This document shows positions 10,324-20,810 of a DNA stretch of 64,000 bases, piece by piece (the first letter of the stretch is position 1; each line of letters starts with the position of its first letter). Source of the stretch: Rikenellaceae bacterium (GTDB lineage: Bacteria > Bacteroidota > Bacteroidia > Bacteroidales > Rikenellaceae); contig JAJQEF010000006.1 of the NCBI GenBank assembly GCA_021201795.1, positions 1 through 64,000 on the forward strand, written 5' to 3'. The notes under the pieces were generated by a model that worked only from the letters and a program-made list of their open reading frames with translations, was not told the origin of the DNA and ran no database searches. Made by a program: the position numbers and the translations under genes.

Positions 10324-10839
10324 ATGGATACTTCAGTAAAACTTTATTCGCTTTCTTTCAGGCAAACCAAAACTTATCTGGTTGCGGCGGCATTAATTGC
10401 AGGTAACATTGTTTTGCCTGCTGTCTGTCATTTGATCCCGCAAGGGGGATTGATATTTCTTCCTATTTATTTTTTCACTCTTTTCGGTGCGTGCAAATAC
10501 GGAATCAAAGCCGGGCTGCTTATCGGTATTTTATCTCCGTTAATCAACCACCTGCTTACCGGAATGCCTCCTGCGCCGATGCTGCCTGCTATTTTAATAA
10601 AATCATGTTTGATAGTATTTGCCTCTGTGTTTGCAGTGAGAAAATTCGGAAAACTGACTATTCCCGTTCTTATCGGAATCGTTCTGGGATATCAGATAGT
10701 AGGAGGATTGTTCGAGTGGCTGCTTACAGGCAGTTTATTCGCTGTCCTTCAGAATTTCCGTCTTGCATTGCCGGGGATGTTATTGCAGGTTTTAGGTGTT
10801 TACGGCTTGGTTAAACTTATGGCTAAATTCGGATATTAA
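10324..10839 (+). CDS. ECF transporter S component-like membrane protein
   Basis: Hydrophobic 171 aa ORF resembling S components (KYGIKAGLLIGILSPLINHLLTGMPPAPMLPAILIK). Confidence 0.65.
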   Translation: MDTSVKLYSLSFRQTKTYLVAAALIAGNIVLPAVCHLIPQGGLIFLPIYFFTLFGACKYGIKAGLLIGILSPLINHLLTGMPPAPMLPAILIKSCLIVFASVFAVRKFGKLTIPVLIGIVLGYQIVGGLFEWLLTGSLFAVLQNFRLALPGMLLQVLGVYGLVKLMAKFGY

Positions 10840-10847
10840 GCGGAAAT

Positions 10848-11388
10848 ATGGCCAAAAAAATCCTTATAATATCTTCCAGTCCGAGAAAAGGGGGAAACTC
10901 CGATCTTCTTTGCGACCAATTCTTAAAAGGAGCTGCGGAAGCTGGACATTACGTGGAAAAATTCTTTGTTCAGGACAAAAAAATTAATTTTGCAGGGCAT
11001 GTTACACCTGCCAGAAAAACGGCGGTAAATGTGTCATTAAAGACGATATGCCGGAACTGCTCGACAAAATTGAAAGATCAGATGTTCTTGTATTGGGAAC
11101 TCCGATTTATTTTTATAACGTGGATGCCCAGTTAAAGACCGTAATGGATCGTTGTTTTTCGAGATATACAGAATCAGAAATAAAAGGGCATATTTTATAG
11201 CTGCATGCGAAGAGGACAGGCGCGAAGCCATGTCTGTCGCTTTGGAAGGTTTCAGAGGATTTCTTTACTGCTTCGAGAATGTCGTTGAAGCCGGATATAT
11301 TCTCGCGACCGGAGTAGGTCCCGTGGGAGCGGTAAAAGAATTGCCGGTAATGGATGAAGCCTATCGGACAGGTAAAAACATAATTTAA
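10848..11388 (+). pseudogene. NADPH-dependent FMN reductase/flavodoxin-fold iron-sulfur flavoprotein with two frameshifts
   Basis: Reading across three frames gives MAKKILIISSSPRKGGNSDLLCDQFL...CYTCQKNGGKCVIKDDMPELLDKIERSDVLVLGTPIYFYNVDAQLKTVMDRCFSRYTE / IRNKRAYFIAACEEDRREAM...; shifts near 10988-10991 and near 11172. Confidence 0.85.
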
Positions 11389-11396
11389 AAATACAG

Positions 11397-11954
11397 ATGA
11401 AAAAAATCAATTTATTGTTATTGCTTTCAATAATGTTTTTTATGGGAAATAACGCGTATTCATAGAATAACGAAAAGAAAATACTTGTAGCATACTACTC
11501 ATGGTCTGGAAATACGGAAGTGGTGGGAAAGTATATTCAGGAACTAACCGGAGCGGATATTTTTTTAATAGAACCGGAAATCGCTTATCCGACAGATTAT
11601 AACGAGTGCGTCGATCAGGCGAAGAAAGAAATAAACGAAGGTTTTAAGCCGAAAATCAAAGGAGGCGTTGCTGATATCAATTCGTACGATGTGATAATTA
11701 TCGGTACTCCTAACTGGTGGAGTACTATTGCTCCCCCTGTACTTTCATTTGTTGACAAATATGATTTTACAGGAAAAACAATTCTTCCGTTCGTAACTCA
11801 TGTCGGCGGCAGGGAAGCACGGTGTTTTACAGATATGGGAAAAGAAATGCCTGAGTCTGATTTTAAAAAAGGGTTCGCAGTTTCAGGAAACAGTGCTAAA
11901 AGTTCGAAACAGGATGTTGAAAAATGGTTGCGTGAGGCAGGAATTATAAAATAA
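11397..11954 (+). pseudogene. Secreted flavodoxin with in-frame TAG (11463-11465)
   Basis: MKKINLLLLLSIMFFMGNNAYS*NNEKKILVAYYSWSGNTEVVGKYIQELTGADIFLIEPE; stop lies just after the signal peptide. Confidence 0.85.
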
Positions 11955-11973
11955 TTTTTAAGGATATCAGATA

Positions 11974-13854
11974 ATGACAATTAAAATAAAACATTTTTTT
12001 TCAATAGTATTTTCCCTCATCATTTTTACAGGATATGTAGCTGCCGAAGATATCTTTAAGGGTAATATTGCCAAAGATACGATATCAGTGGACGAAGTTG
12101 TGGTTACAGGAACACGCTCTTCAGCGACATCGAGAAATCTTCCGATGAGTGTTAGTGTAATTACCGAGAGCCAGATAGAGGGCCGGATGGAACAATCCAT
12201 ACTTCCGGTATTAACGGAACAGGTACCCGGCCTATTCATTACTTCACGCGGAGTAATGGGGTACGGCGTATCGACTGTCTCAGCCGGGTCTATCTCCATA
12301 AGAGGGGTCGGCGGAGGCGCCCAATTATTAATGCTTATCGACGGACATCCTCAGTTTATGGGACTGATGGGCCATCCGCTCGCGGATTCTTACCAGTCGT
12401 TAATGGCTGAACGTATAGAAGTTGTCCGTGGGCCGGCTTCCGTACTTTACGGATCGAACGCAATGGGAGGTGTTGTAAATATTATCACTAAGCAGGAAAA
12501 AACTGATGGGGTAAAAACCAACCTTCGGGCAATGTACGGATCTTACAATACCCTGAATGCGGAAGTATCGAATGCGGTTCGTTCCGGTAAATTCAGTAGT
12601 TATGCTTCGTTCGGTTATAACCGTACCGATGGACATCGTGAAAATATGGAGTTCGAACAATTCAGCGGCTATGCCAAAGTTGGATATGATTTCACTCATA
12701 ATTGGCGCAGTTTTGTAGATCTCGATATTACAAATTTCGAGAGTTCCAATCCGGGAAGTATATCTTCTCCGCTTTTCGATAATGATATGAATGTTACCAG
12801 GGGAGTAACGTCCTTCTCTCTTGAAAATAATTATGACCGAACCTCGGGAGCGCTTAAATTTTATTATAATTTCGGTTATCATAAGATAAACGACGGCTAT
12901 TCGCCTTCGGCTTCTCCGCGCGATTCGCGCTACCGTTCGAAAGACGATATGCTCGGAGTCACCATGTATCAAAATTACAGCTTCTTTAAAGGTAATGAAA
13001 CGACTGTCGGGGTAGATTACATGCATTATGGCGGACACGCATGGACGAAATATCTTAACGGTAACCCGGATAACGATCTTGCGGATCTTTCTTTAAATGA
13101 AGTAGCAGGTTATGTTAATTTTCAACAGTTGTTTTGGGATAAATTATCTTTTAATGCCGGTGTTCGCTTTGACCATCATTCGGTTACAGGAAGCGAATGG
13201 ATTCCTCAGATAGGATTAAGTTATTTTGCCGGAAGCAATACTGTTATAAAAGGTATAGTAAGTAAAGGATACCGGAACCCTACTATTCGGGAGTTGTATA
13301 TGTTCGGTATACGTAACCCGGAACTCGATCCTGAAAGTATTATGAATTATGAAGTTTCGTTGACCCGGAATTTTTTGGACCGTAGGATGGAATTCGGACT
13401 GAATCTGTATTATTTGAAAGGAAAGAACAGCATAATATATGTCGAGGGAAGTCAAGGAAATATGTGGATGAACACAGGTAAATTGGAGAATTATGGACTG
13501 GAAGTAACTGGTCGGTATAGGGTTATGGATAATCTTAATGTAAACGCCAATTATAGTTTTATTCATATGAAACACGATATCGCAGGTACCCCGGAGCATA
13601 AATTATACGGTGAAATAAATTATGCCGTTAACCGGTGGACATTTGCAACGGGATTACAGTATATCCGTAATCTTATTAAAGAAGATGGAAAGGAAACATT
13701 CGCATTATGGAACGCGAGGGGATCGTTCAGGGCGAATAAATATCTGGACATATTTGCACGGGGAGAAAATCTTCTTGCCCAGAAGTATGAAATAAATTCC
13801 GGTTTCCCTATGCCCAGGGCTACGGTGTTCGGAGGCATTGCGTTACGACTGTAA
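11974..13854 (+). CDS. TonB-dependent outer-membrane receptor
   Basis: VDEVVVTGTRSSATSRNLPMSVSVI TonB-box/plug; ERIEVVRGPASVLYGSNAMGGVVNIITK; C-terminal beta-barrel. Confidence 0.95.
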   Translation: MTIKIKHFFSIVFSLIIFTGYVAAEDIFKGNIAKDTISVDEVVVTGTRSSATSRNLPMSVSVITESQIEGRMEQSILPVLTEQVPGLFITSRGVMGYGVSTVSAGSISIRGVGGGAQLLMLIDGHPQFMGLMGHPLADSYQSLMAERIEVVRGPASVLYGSNAMGGVVNIITKQEKTDGVKTNLRAMYGSYNTLNAEVSNAVRSGKFSSYASFGYNRTDGHRENMEFEQFSGYAKVGYDFTHNWRSFVDLDITNFESSNPGSISSPLFDNDMNVTRGVTSFSLENNYDRTSGALKFYYNFGYHKINDGYSPSASPRDSRYRSKDDMLGVTMYQNYSFFKGNETTVGVDYMHYGGHAWTKYLNGNPDNDLADLSLNEVAGYVNFQQLFWDKLSFNAGVRFDHHSVTGSEWIPQIGLSYFAGSNTVIKGIVSKGYRNPTIRELYMFGIRNPELDPESIMNYEVSLTRNFLDRRMEFGLNLYYLKGKNSIIYVEGSQGNMWMNTGKLENYGLEVTGRYRVMDNLNVNANYSFIHMKHDIAGTPEHKLYGEINYAVNRWTFATGLQYIRNLIKEDGKETFALWNARGSFRANKYLDIFARGENLLAQKYEINSGFPMPRATVFGGIALRL

Positions 13855-13901
13855 GTCTTCCTGACAGGATTCACTACACACACAATTTAACTATATAATG
13901 A

Positions 13902-14321
13902 ATGGATAATGAACTAATAACTTGTAAGGAACTGCTGGATAAAGGAAATAATACCTTTGTTATGGCTAACAACGGTTCTGTAACAGCTGTTTCCGAAGAA
14001 AAAGGATTGCGCCCGATATTGGATATTTACCGGAAGGATCCGTATCTTTTTAACGGCTCTTCCGTTGCGGATAAAGTGATAGGCAAGGCTGCTGCACTGC
14101 TTCTGGCTGGAGGTAAGATAAAACAATTATATGCAGAAGTAATAAGCCGGAGTGCATCCGATTATTTATCGGATACCGGGGTACCGTTCTCATATGGAAC
14201 GATTTCAGAAAATATTATGAATCGCGACGGTTCGGATCTTTGTCCGATGGAGAAATTGTGTGCGGACGTTGATGATCCGTCGTTGGCTCTGGAAAAAATA
14301 CTTACTTTCATAAAATCATAA
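13902..14321 (+). CDS. DUF1893-family protein
   Basis: LLDKGNNTFVMANNGSVTAVSEEKGLRPILDIYRKDP...VADKVIGKAAALLL pattern. Confidence 0.8.
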   Translation: MDNELITCKELLDKGNNTFVMANNGSVTAVSEEKGLRPILDIYRKDPYLFNGSSVADKVIGKAAALLLAGGKIKQLYAEVISRSASDYLSDTGVPFSYGTISENIMNRDGSDLCPMEKLCADVDDPSLALEKILTFIKS

Positions 14322-14331
14322 TAATAGTATT

Positions 14332-15837
14332 ATGTTACGAAAATTAAGAGTAATTCTGGCTATCGTTTTCTTTGTTCTTATAACCCTGTTATTCCTTGAT
14401 TTTACCGGAATAACACATAAATTATTTGGGTGGATGGCAAAGATACAGTTGATACCGGCGTTTCTGGCTATGAATTTTTTAGTAGTCGGAGCGCTGGTCG
14501 TATTGACGCTGCTGTTCGGGAGAATCTATTGCTCCGTTATTTGTCCGCTCGGTGTTTTGCAAGATGCGGTTTCATGGACTGCGGGTAAATTCAGGAAAAA
14601 GAATAGGTTCTCGTACTCTCCTGCAATTTCATGGCTCAGGTATGCCGTACTTGCATTATTCGTCATTACCCTCGTATCAGGGGTGACTTACATATTTACA
14701 TTGATCGAACCGTACAGTGCTTACGGACGAATTGCATCCAACCTATTTGCACCACTTTACCAATGGGGGAATAACCTTCTGGCCTTCTTTGCGGAACGTG
14801 CGGACAGTTATGCTTTTTATTCCGTGGATGTCTGGATAAAAAGCGGTATTACGTTCGTAGTAGCAATCGTGACTTTTTTAATAATCGGGTATCTTGCATG
14901 GAGCAACGGAAGGACTTACTGCAATACAGTCTGTCCTGTTGGGACGCTTCTCGGTTTTATTTCTAAATTCTCACTTCTCAAGCCGGTGCTTGATCCTGAG
15001 AAATGTACGAAGTGCAGTCTTTGCTCACGCAACTGCAAGGCTTCGTGCATAGATTATAAAAATTATTCGATTGATTACAGTCGTTGTGTCGCATGTATGA
15101 ACTGTCTTGATAAATGCAGATTCGATGCGCTGCATTATACGGTAAAAAGACCTGTGAAAAAAGCGGTAGACGATACCTCTGTTGAGAATAAATCTGTCGG
15201 CGAAAACGGGATGTCCCGACGCGGATTCTTGTCAGTTATAGGAATATTTGCATTGACTCATGCCGTTAAGGCTCAGCATAAAGTTGCGGACGGAGGTTTG
15301 GCAGTAATTGAGGATAAAAAGATCCCTAACAGGGAAACTCCTGTTACACCTCCCGGATCGGTAAGTGCTCGGCATATAAAGAACCATTGTACTGCGTGCC
15401 AGTTATGCGTATCGGCATGTCCGAATAATATTCTTCGTCCGTCTCAGAAACTTGAGACTTTCATGCAGCCTGAAATATCTTTCGAGCGCGGTTATTGCCG
15501 TCCTGAATGTACGCGTTGTTCCGAAGTTTGCCCTAACGGTGCTATAAAGCGTATAACCAAAGAAGATAAATCATCATTACAGATAGGTCGTGCGGTATGG
15601 ATCAAAGATAATTGTGTTGTGATCAGGGATAATGTTACATGTACGGCATGTGAGAGGCATTGTCCGACAGGAGCGATAGAATTGGTGCCGAGAGATCCGG
15701 AGAACCCCCGTGGACTTAAAATTCCGGTGGTGGACACTGAATTATGTATCGGATGCGGAGCTTGTGAGAATTTATGCCCGGCACGTCCTTTCAGTGCGAT
15801 ATATGTTGAAGGTATTACAAGACACAGAACCATTTAA
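14332..15837 (+). CDS. NapH-like membrane 4Fe-4S protein with C-terminal polyferredoxin domain
   Basis: Multiple CxxCxxCxxxC motifs, N-terminal membrane segments, CPLGVLQD and CPVGTLLG motifs, internal SRRGFL motif. Confidence 0.9.
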   Translation: MLRKLRVILAIVFFVLITLLFLDFTGITHKLFGWMAKIQLIPAFLAMNFLVVGALVVLTLLFGRIYCSVICPLGVLQDAVSWTAGKFRKKNRFSYSPAISWLRYAVLALFVITLVSGVTYIFTLIEPYSAYGRIASNLFAPLYQWGNNLLAFFAERADSYAFYSVDVWIKSGITFVVAIVTFLIIGYLAWSNGRTYCNTVCPVGTLLGFISKFSLLKPVLDPEKCTKCSLCSRNCKASCIDYKNYSIDYSRCVACMNCLDKCRFDALHYTVKRPVKKAVDDTSVENKSVGENGMSRRGFLSVIGIFALTHAVKAQHKVADGGLAVIEDKKIPNRETPVTPPGSVSARHIKNHCTACQLCVSACPNNILRPSQKLETFMQPEISFERGYCRPECTRCSEVCPNGAIKRITKEDKSSLQIGRAVWIKDNCVVIRDNVTCTACERHCPTGAIELVPRDPENPRGLKIPVVDTELCIGCGACENLCPARPFSAIYVEGITRHRTI

Positions 15838-15851
15838 ATTTCGGATGGACA

Positions 15852-17252
15852 ATGGAAGATAAAAAGAAAAAAAATATAAACCGCAGGGATTTTCTAAAGG
15901 TTTTAGGTGCCGGAACCGTTGTGTCCGCTGCTGCACTTGCAGGTTGTAAACCGAAAAAGCAGTTTGCTTCAGCCGGAAACCTTACAGGAGAAGTTCCGAC
16001 GGATAAAATGACATACCGCGTTAATCCGCATTCTGGCGATAGCGTTTCCTTATTAGGATACGGTTGTATGCGCTGGCCGTTGCGGCAGCGTGCGGATGGA
16101 CGAGGGGATGAGGTGGACCAGGATACGGTAAACGAACTGGTGGATTATGCGATCGCTCATGGTGTGAATTATTTCGATACTTCTCCTGCTTATGTCAGGG
16201 GATGGTCCGAATCGGCCACCGGTATTGCATTATCGCGTCATCCGCGTGAAAAATATTTCATAGCTACAAAGATGTCTAACTTTGCAGAGCAGACGTGGAG
16301 CCGTCAGGCATCTTTGGATATATATTATAAATCCATGCGCGAATTGCAGGTGGATTACATAGATTATTATCTGTTGCATGGTATCGGGATGAACGGTATG
16401 GAAGCATTTAATGGACGTTTCATAGATAACGGCATACTGGATTTTCTTTTAAAGGAAAGGGAAGCAGGACGTATTCGTAATCTCGGCTTCTCCTATCATG
16501 GTGATATAGCTGTTTACGACCATCTTCTCGCAATGGAAGATATACAGTGGGACTTTGCCCAGATACAGCTTAATTACATCGACTTGGAGCATGCTACGGG
16601 CAGGAATACGAATGCGGAATATCTTTACGACGAACTGGTTAAGAAGAATGTTCCGGCTGTGATAATGGAACCGCTTTTAGGCGGTCGCCTTGGCAGACTT
16701 AATACAGTTGCACAGGCACCGTTAAGACAGCTTCGTCCGGAAGATACTCCGGCAACATGGGCATTCCGTTATGCAGGAACCCCTGAAAAAGTCCTTACAG
16801 TGTTAAGCGGTATGGTCTATATGGAGCATCTTCAGGAGAACGTCCGTACATATTCCCCTCTCGATCCTCTTACCGAGCAGGAATACAGGGCTTTGGAAGA
16901 AACCACGGAAATATTCCTTAATAATGATTTTATTCCTTGTACGGAGTGCCAGTACTGTATGCCTTGTCCTTATGGTATCAATATTCCGGGAATTTTCTCA
17001 CATTATAACCGTGTGCTAAATGAACGGCGGATGCCGGAAGATAAAACGGATTCCGAATATAGAAAGAATAGACGCCGATATTTGATTGGATATGACCGCA
17101 GTGTGCCGAAATTACGACAGGCAAACCATTGTATAAGCTGTGGAATTTGCAAAAGCGAATGCCCGCAGAGAATTCCTATTCCAGCGGAAATGGAGCGTAT
17201 TGATAAGTTTGTAGAGAACCTGAAAAATGAGAATGTGACAGAGATAGGTTAA
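15852..17252 (+). CDS. Aldo/keto reductase with Tat-type lipoprotein signal and C-terminal 4Fe-4S motifs
   Basis: NRRDFLKVLGAGTVVSAAALAGC; AKR motifs (FDTSPAYVRGWSE); CTECQYCMPCPYGI and CISCGICKSECP. Confidence 0.95.
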   Translation: MEDKKKKNINRRDFLKVLGAGTVVSAAALAGCKPKKQFASAGNLTGEVPTDKMTYRVNPHSGDSVSLLGYGCMRWPLRQRADGRGDEVDQDTVNELVDYAIAHGVNYFDTSPAYVRGWSESATGIALSRHPREKYFIATKMSNFAEQTWSRQASLDIYYKSMRELQVDYIDYYLLHGIGMNGMEAFNGRFIDNGILDFLLKEREAGRIRNLGFSYHGDIAVYDHLLAMEDIQWDFAQIQLNYIDLEHATGRNTNAEYLYDELVKKNVPAVIMEPLLGGRLGRLNTVAQAPLRQLRPEDTPATWAFRYAGTPEKVLTVLSGMVYMEHLQENVRTYSPLDPLTEQEYRALEETTEIFLNNDFIPCTECQYCMPCPYGINIPGIFSHYNRVLNERRMPEDKTDSEYRKNRRRYLIGYDRSVPKLRQANHCISCGICKSECPQRIPIPAEMERIDKFVENLKNENVTEIG

Positions 17253-17279
17253 TAAAAATTTTCCTTTATTTTTTTAACG

Positions 17280-17306
17280 GAATAGGCAGCTTATAGCTGC
17301 CTATTC
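17280..17306. terminator. Bidirectional hairpin terminator between convergent genes
   Basis: GAATAGGCAGC-TTATA-GCTGCCTATTC. Confidence 0.8.
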
Positions 17307-17326
17307 TTATTAATATTGCTATTAAA

Positions 17327-20300
17327 TTAATTTTCTTTCATACATCGTATTGCAGCAGCAGCAGAACGGGAAGTAGCATGGCCTGGAGTAACAAATCCCC
17401 ATATTTGACTCCAATATCCGGCATAAGATGTTCTTCCTGAACCCGGATTCGGTAATGATGACCAATAGCAACCGCCTGTACCGACCTCGTGGAATGTTCC
17501 ACTGTTATTTTTGTTTATCATACCAGCGGCCGGCCAGTAGCCGAGAACACTTGAAATAAACATATAGTTTTCCGTATCGAATGTTATGGTTTTACCCTGC
17601 CATTCACTGAATATGCCTCCTAAAACACCATTGTCTCCTTCCGGAGCAATTTCAGGAACCATCCAACCTTCAGGACATGGGTCGTATACGGTTTTCTTAC
17701 CGCCTTTAACGCCACCGGTGATCCATAGTTCGTCATTGGTGTAATTTACGTTACTGTGATACCAGTCTTCAGTTCCGGAATATCTACCGATGTAATCCAA
17801 TGGATTCCGGATAGCATATTCCATGTTCGATTCATTAGCGCCGAGCTGAGGGCGATTCTCTATAACTCCCATATATACAGGATTGCCATCCGCATCATAT
17901 ATCGGACGGTGATTCTGAGAGCCGATAGCTGCTGCCTGCGGGAACGGATCTTTACGACCCCATTGATAGAATAATCCCCAGAATGCGGGATCTTTATATC
18001 CGTCGTTCGCATCGTCGATATGTGCCCCGAGATTTCTGTCCATAAGAACGTATCCGTTATTTGTATATGTATTATTCGCATCGTCCGGATCGAAATGTGT
18101 AACCCATATATGCCAACTCCAGTAAATCTCGGACCCATCTGCGTTAGTAACTGCGATTACTGCATTACCAGCCGCGCTGCCAGGATAAACTGTCAATGTT
18201 GCTTCCGGACCTTTACCGCTTAATTTTACTGATCGTATCGAACTTGAACCGTTAGGGTCTATACCTCCCGGATGATCTGTCCAGATAAGCTTCCAGTTCA
18301 ATTCCTCGTTGGAAGATATTCTTTGATTACCGTCTTCATTTGCCCGGATTACATGAATTATAATTCCCTCAGTGTTTTCAGGATCAAGAATATAGCTGTT
18401 CGAAGATCCCCCTACGCGTGCTTTATCTTCAGATGAGGAAGAAGAATTGGCGCGTATTACAACATCTGTATACCTGCTGCGATTGTCATCTCCTATATAT
18501 TCGAAACGTATGGTAGCTTCTGCATCCGTGATGCTTTGATCGTTAATCAATTTAAATTCGAGATTACGCCCCAATATGCTTTTTTGACCTTGTGGAGTAA
18601 TTATTCTTTCGATTATTTGATATTGGTCCTCCAATATTCTGGCTGTCCAGTCGCAGTTGGATCGGACTCTTAAATTCGAGTATGCACCATCTAATACATA
18701 TGAATCTTTCGGCTCGGCAATAAGATTCCAGTGAACTTGATGAAGGGATAATTGTTTAAGTATTGGCTCGTCGTCCATTAGTATAAAGTTAAAAGTCGAC
18801 GATTTTTCGCAGAACGGATCGTTTTCAATATCTTCGTAGGTAAACGGACCTAGCCAGAAATCGCATCTCATTGTTCCTGTCCTTATTCCCTGCGAATTTT
18901 CTCCGGTTGCGAAATTCGGTTCACTTAGCAGTAGTGTCATGCTTGGATCAGTTCTATAATTCCATATATTTACATTCCCTCCGCGTTCAAGATAAAACAA
19001 TACGTCTACATCGACAGGATCCCATTGAAGCAAAGCGGTATTCAGCGATGTTGCATAGTTGCCGTCCATGTCTCTGTAGAACGATGAAAATAATAATTCC
19101 TCAATTTCTTCGCCTGCTACGAGACCTACTCCTGATACATATATCATTTCCCGGAGCGTTAGAGTTCCCGGAATTTTTTTAGCTTCTTTTGTGGATTGAT
19201 TTACGATTATTTCTAATTCCAGGGCAGTGCCGCAGGAAATGTATATGATTCCGGTTTTCTCATCTCCTGTATCATTTTCATCCAGATGAAACGTAAGGTC
19301 GATTAAAGTGTCGAGTTCATCGGACGCCGCAGGAGCAGGGTCGGTGAGAGTCAGCCAACCGGTATCGCTGTCGGCCACGGCTGTCCATCCGCCTGGATAA
19401 TTTGTTTTGACGCCTACTGTATACGATTCATCATCCTTCGGGAGATCGAACGTACTATCGGTAACAGCCAGATAATGCGGACCATGAAATACCACATATT
19501 TCATATCTCCGTCCGACCAGCCTTTTATGGATACTTCCATATTCTGCGGAATCGATTTTACTGCCGTATCCTCATCTTCATAGCCTGGGCCGTTTATCGC
19601 TACGATATTTACATAATAAGAGAAATTCCGTAGAATATTTATCCGTGAATCTGCCGGAACTTCTTCGTCCCCATCATAAAAATCCATACGGTAATATGTA
19701 GGCTTGCTTGTGTTCTGTGGTTCGCCTTCTTCCGTGTAAAAGCCCTTGATAATAAGGAATAGGGCTTCTTCCGGTTCTGCCCCTTCATTTAGAGCTTCGT
19801 TTATGTATATATTATTTTTAAGCTGATTTTTATGCGAAGGATCGATCTGGCTCAACACGTAAGACATGTTGTCCGCATCGATTATTTCGGAGTCGTCAAT
19901 GATCGAGGGAGCTTCAGCTTTGCCTTCGTTATCGAGGTTATAATTGAAGGGAACAGCATATCCGTCTTTACGGGCGTTGTAGACCTTTACTTCCGAAAGA
20001 TCGAAAAAATCGGTTCCGTCCGAAGTACCTCCTTCCGTAGATATATTCACTCCGACCTGTATACGAGCAACGCTGCGCAGCATTTGGATCTCGCCACCGA
20101 AAGAATCCGGTGTAGTACCTTTATTTATGACTGTTACGGCAGACGCTTCGCCCCACATAGGCAGCGCACGATATCCCATATTATTGTTTGCCGGCCAGCG
20201 TCCTTCCTGTTTAAAGGTTATTTTTCTTATTAAATCCTCCTTGAGCATTCCCTCGCAGTCATCCTTCTCGAATAACTCGTTTATTTCGTTGCGTAGGTTC

Positions 20301-20674
20301 GCAAGAAGAACTATCCGGTATTTTTCTCCGTTCTCACTCTCCTGAAAAGAGCCTTTAACGTATTGAGACTGCACGCTCAGATCGTTGATATTGTGCGTAC
20401 GGTAAGCAAATCTTTCTTCATTATTCTCACTGAGAAAAACAAGAATGTCTACATGTTCCATACGATTTTCATCATCTTCAGACATAGTTTTGGTTGCCAC
20501 TGAAGATATTGATGTGGATAAAGTGATATCGATTTGTTTTCCTGACGGAGTCGGTAAGATGTACGAATCGTCCTCTATATCACGGCATCCTATGAGTATG
20601 CATAAAATGCCGAGTAACAATGATAATTTTAATCTCAGCTGTAAAATATTGATAGGCAGAATGTAATTAAGCAT
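17327..20674 (-). CDS. Large FimD/tip-like fimbrial lipoprotein with BACON-like repeat and FISUMP-like C-terminus
   Basis: Lipobox CILIGCRDIED; Mfa-like N-terminus; YVLMDRNLGA...GLFYQWGRKDPFP...DPCPEGW...GYWPAAG...YWSS C-terminal pattern. Confidence 0.75.
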   Translation of the reverse strand: MLNYILPINILQLRLKLSLLLGILCILIGCRDIEDDSYILPTPSGKQIDITLSTSISSVATKTMSEDDENRMEHVDILVFLSENNEERFAYRTHNINDLSVQSQYVKGSFQESENGEKYRIVLLANLRNEINELFEKDDCEGMLKEDLIRKITFKQEGRWPANNNMGYRALPMWGEASAVTVINKGTTPDSFGGEIQMLRSVARIQVGVNISTEGGTSDGTDFFDLSEVKVYNARKDGYAVPFNYNLDNEGKAEAPSIIDDSEIIDADNMSYVLSQIDPSHKNQLKNNIYINEALNEGAEPEEALFLIIKGFYTEEGEPQNTSKPTYYRMDFYDGDEEVPADSRINILRNFSYYVNIVAINGPGYEDEDTAVKSIPQNMEVSIKGWSDGDMKYVVFHGPHYLAVTDSTFDLPKDDESYTVGVKTNYPGGWTAVADSDTGWLTLTDPAPAASDELDTLIDLTFHLDENDTGDEKTGIIYISCGTALELEIIVNQSTKEAKKIPGTLTLREMIYVSGVGLVAGEEIEELLFSSFYRDMDGNYATSLNTALLQWDPVDVDVLFYLERGGNVNIWNYRTDPSMTLLLSEPNFATGENSQGIRTGTMRCDFWLGPFTYEDIENDPFCEKSSTFNFILMDDEPILKQLSLHQVHWNLIAEPKDSYVLDGAYSNLRVRSNCDWTARILEDQYQIIERIITPQGQKSILGRNLEFKLINDQSITDAEATIRFEYIGDDNRSRYTDVVIRANSSSSSEDKARVGGSSNSYILDPENTEGIIIHVIRANEDGNQRISSNEELNWKLIWTDHPGGIDPNGSSSIRSVKLSGKGPEATLTVYPGSAAGNAVIAVTNADGSEIYWSWHIWVTHFDPDDANNTYTNNGYVLMDRNLGAHIDDANDGYKDPAFWGLFYQWGRKDPFPQAAAIGSQNHRPIYDADGNPVYMGVIENRPQLGANESNMEYAIRNPLDYIGRYSGTEDWYHSNVNYTNDELWITGGVKGGKKTVYDPCPEGWMVPEIAPEGDNGVLGGIFSEWQGKTITFDTENYMFISSVLGYWPAAGMINKNNSGTFHEVGTGGCYWSSLPNPGSGRTSYAGYWSQIWGFVTPGHATSRSAAAAIRCMKEN

Positions 20675-20810
20675 TAAAAAGTGCCACTAAAATAACAAGT
20701 TTATATAAAATTACAAAGAAATAATTTCTCTATAATTTTAAGAATCACATAAACAAGTATTTAGGTGATTAAATAAAGTTGCTTCCGAAAGTGATTTTGC
20801 AATTATTCGA

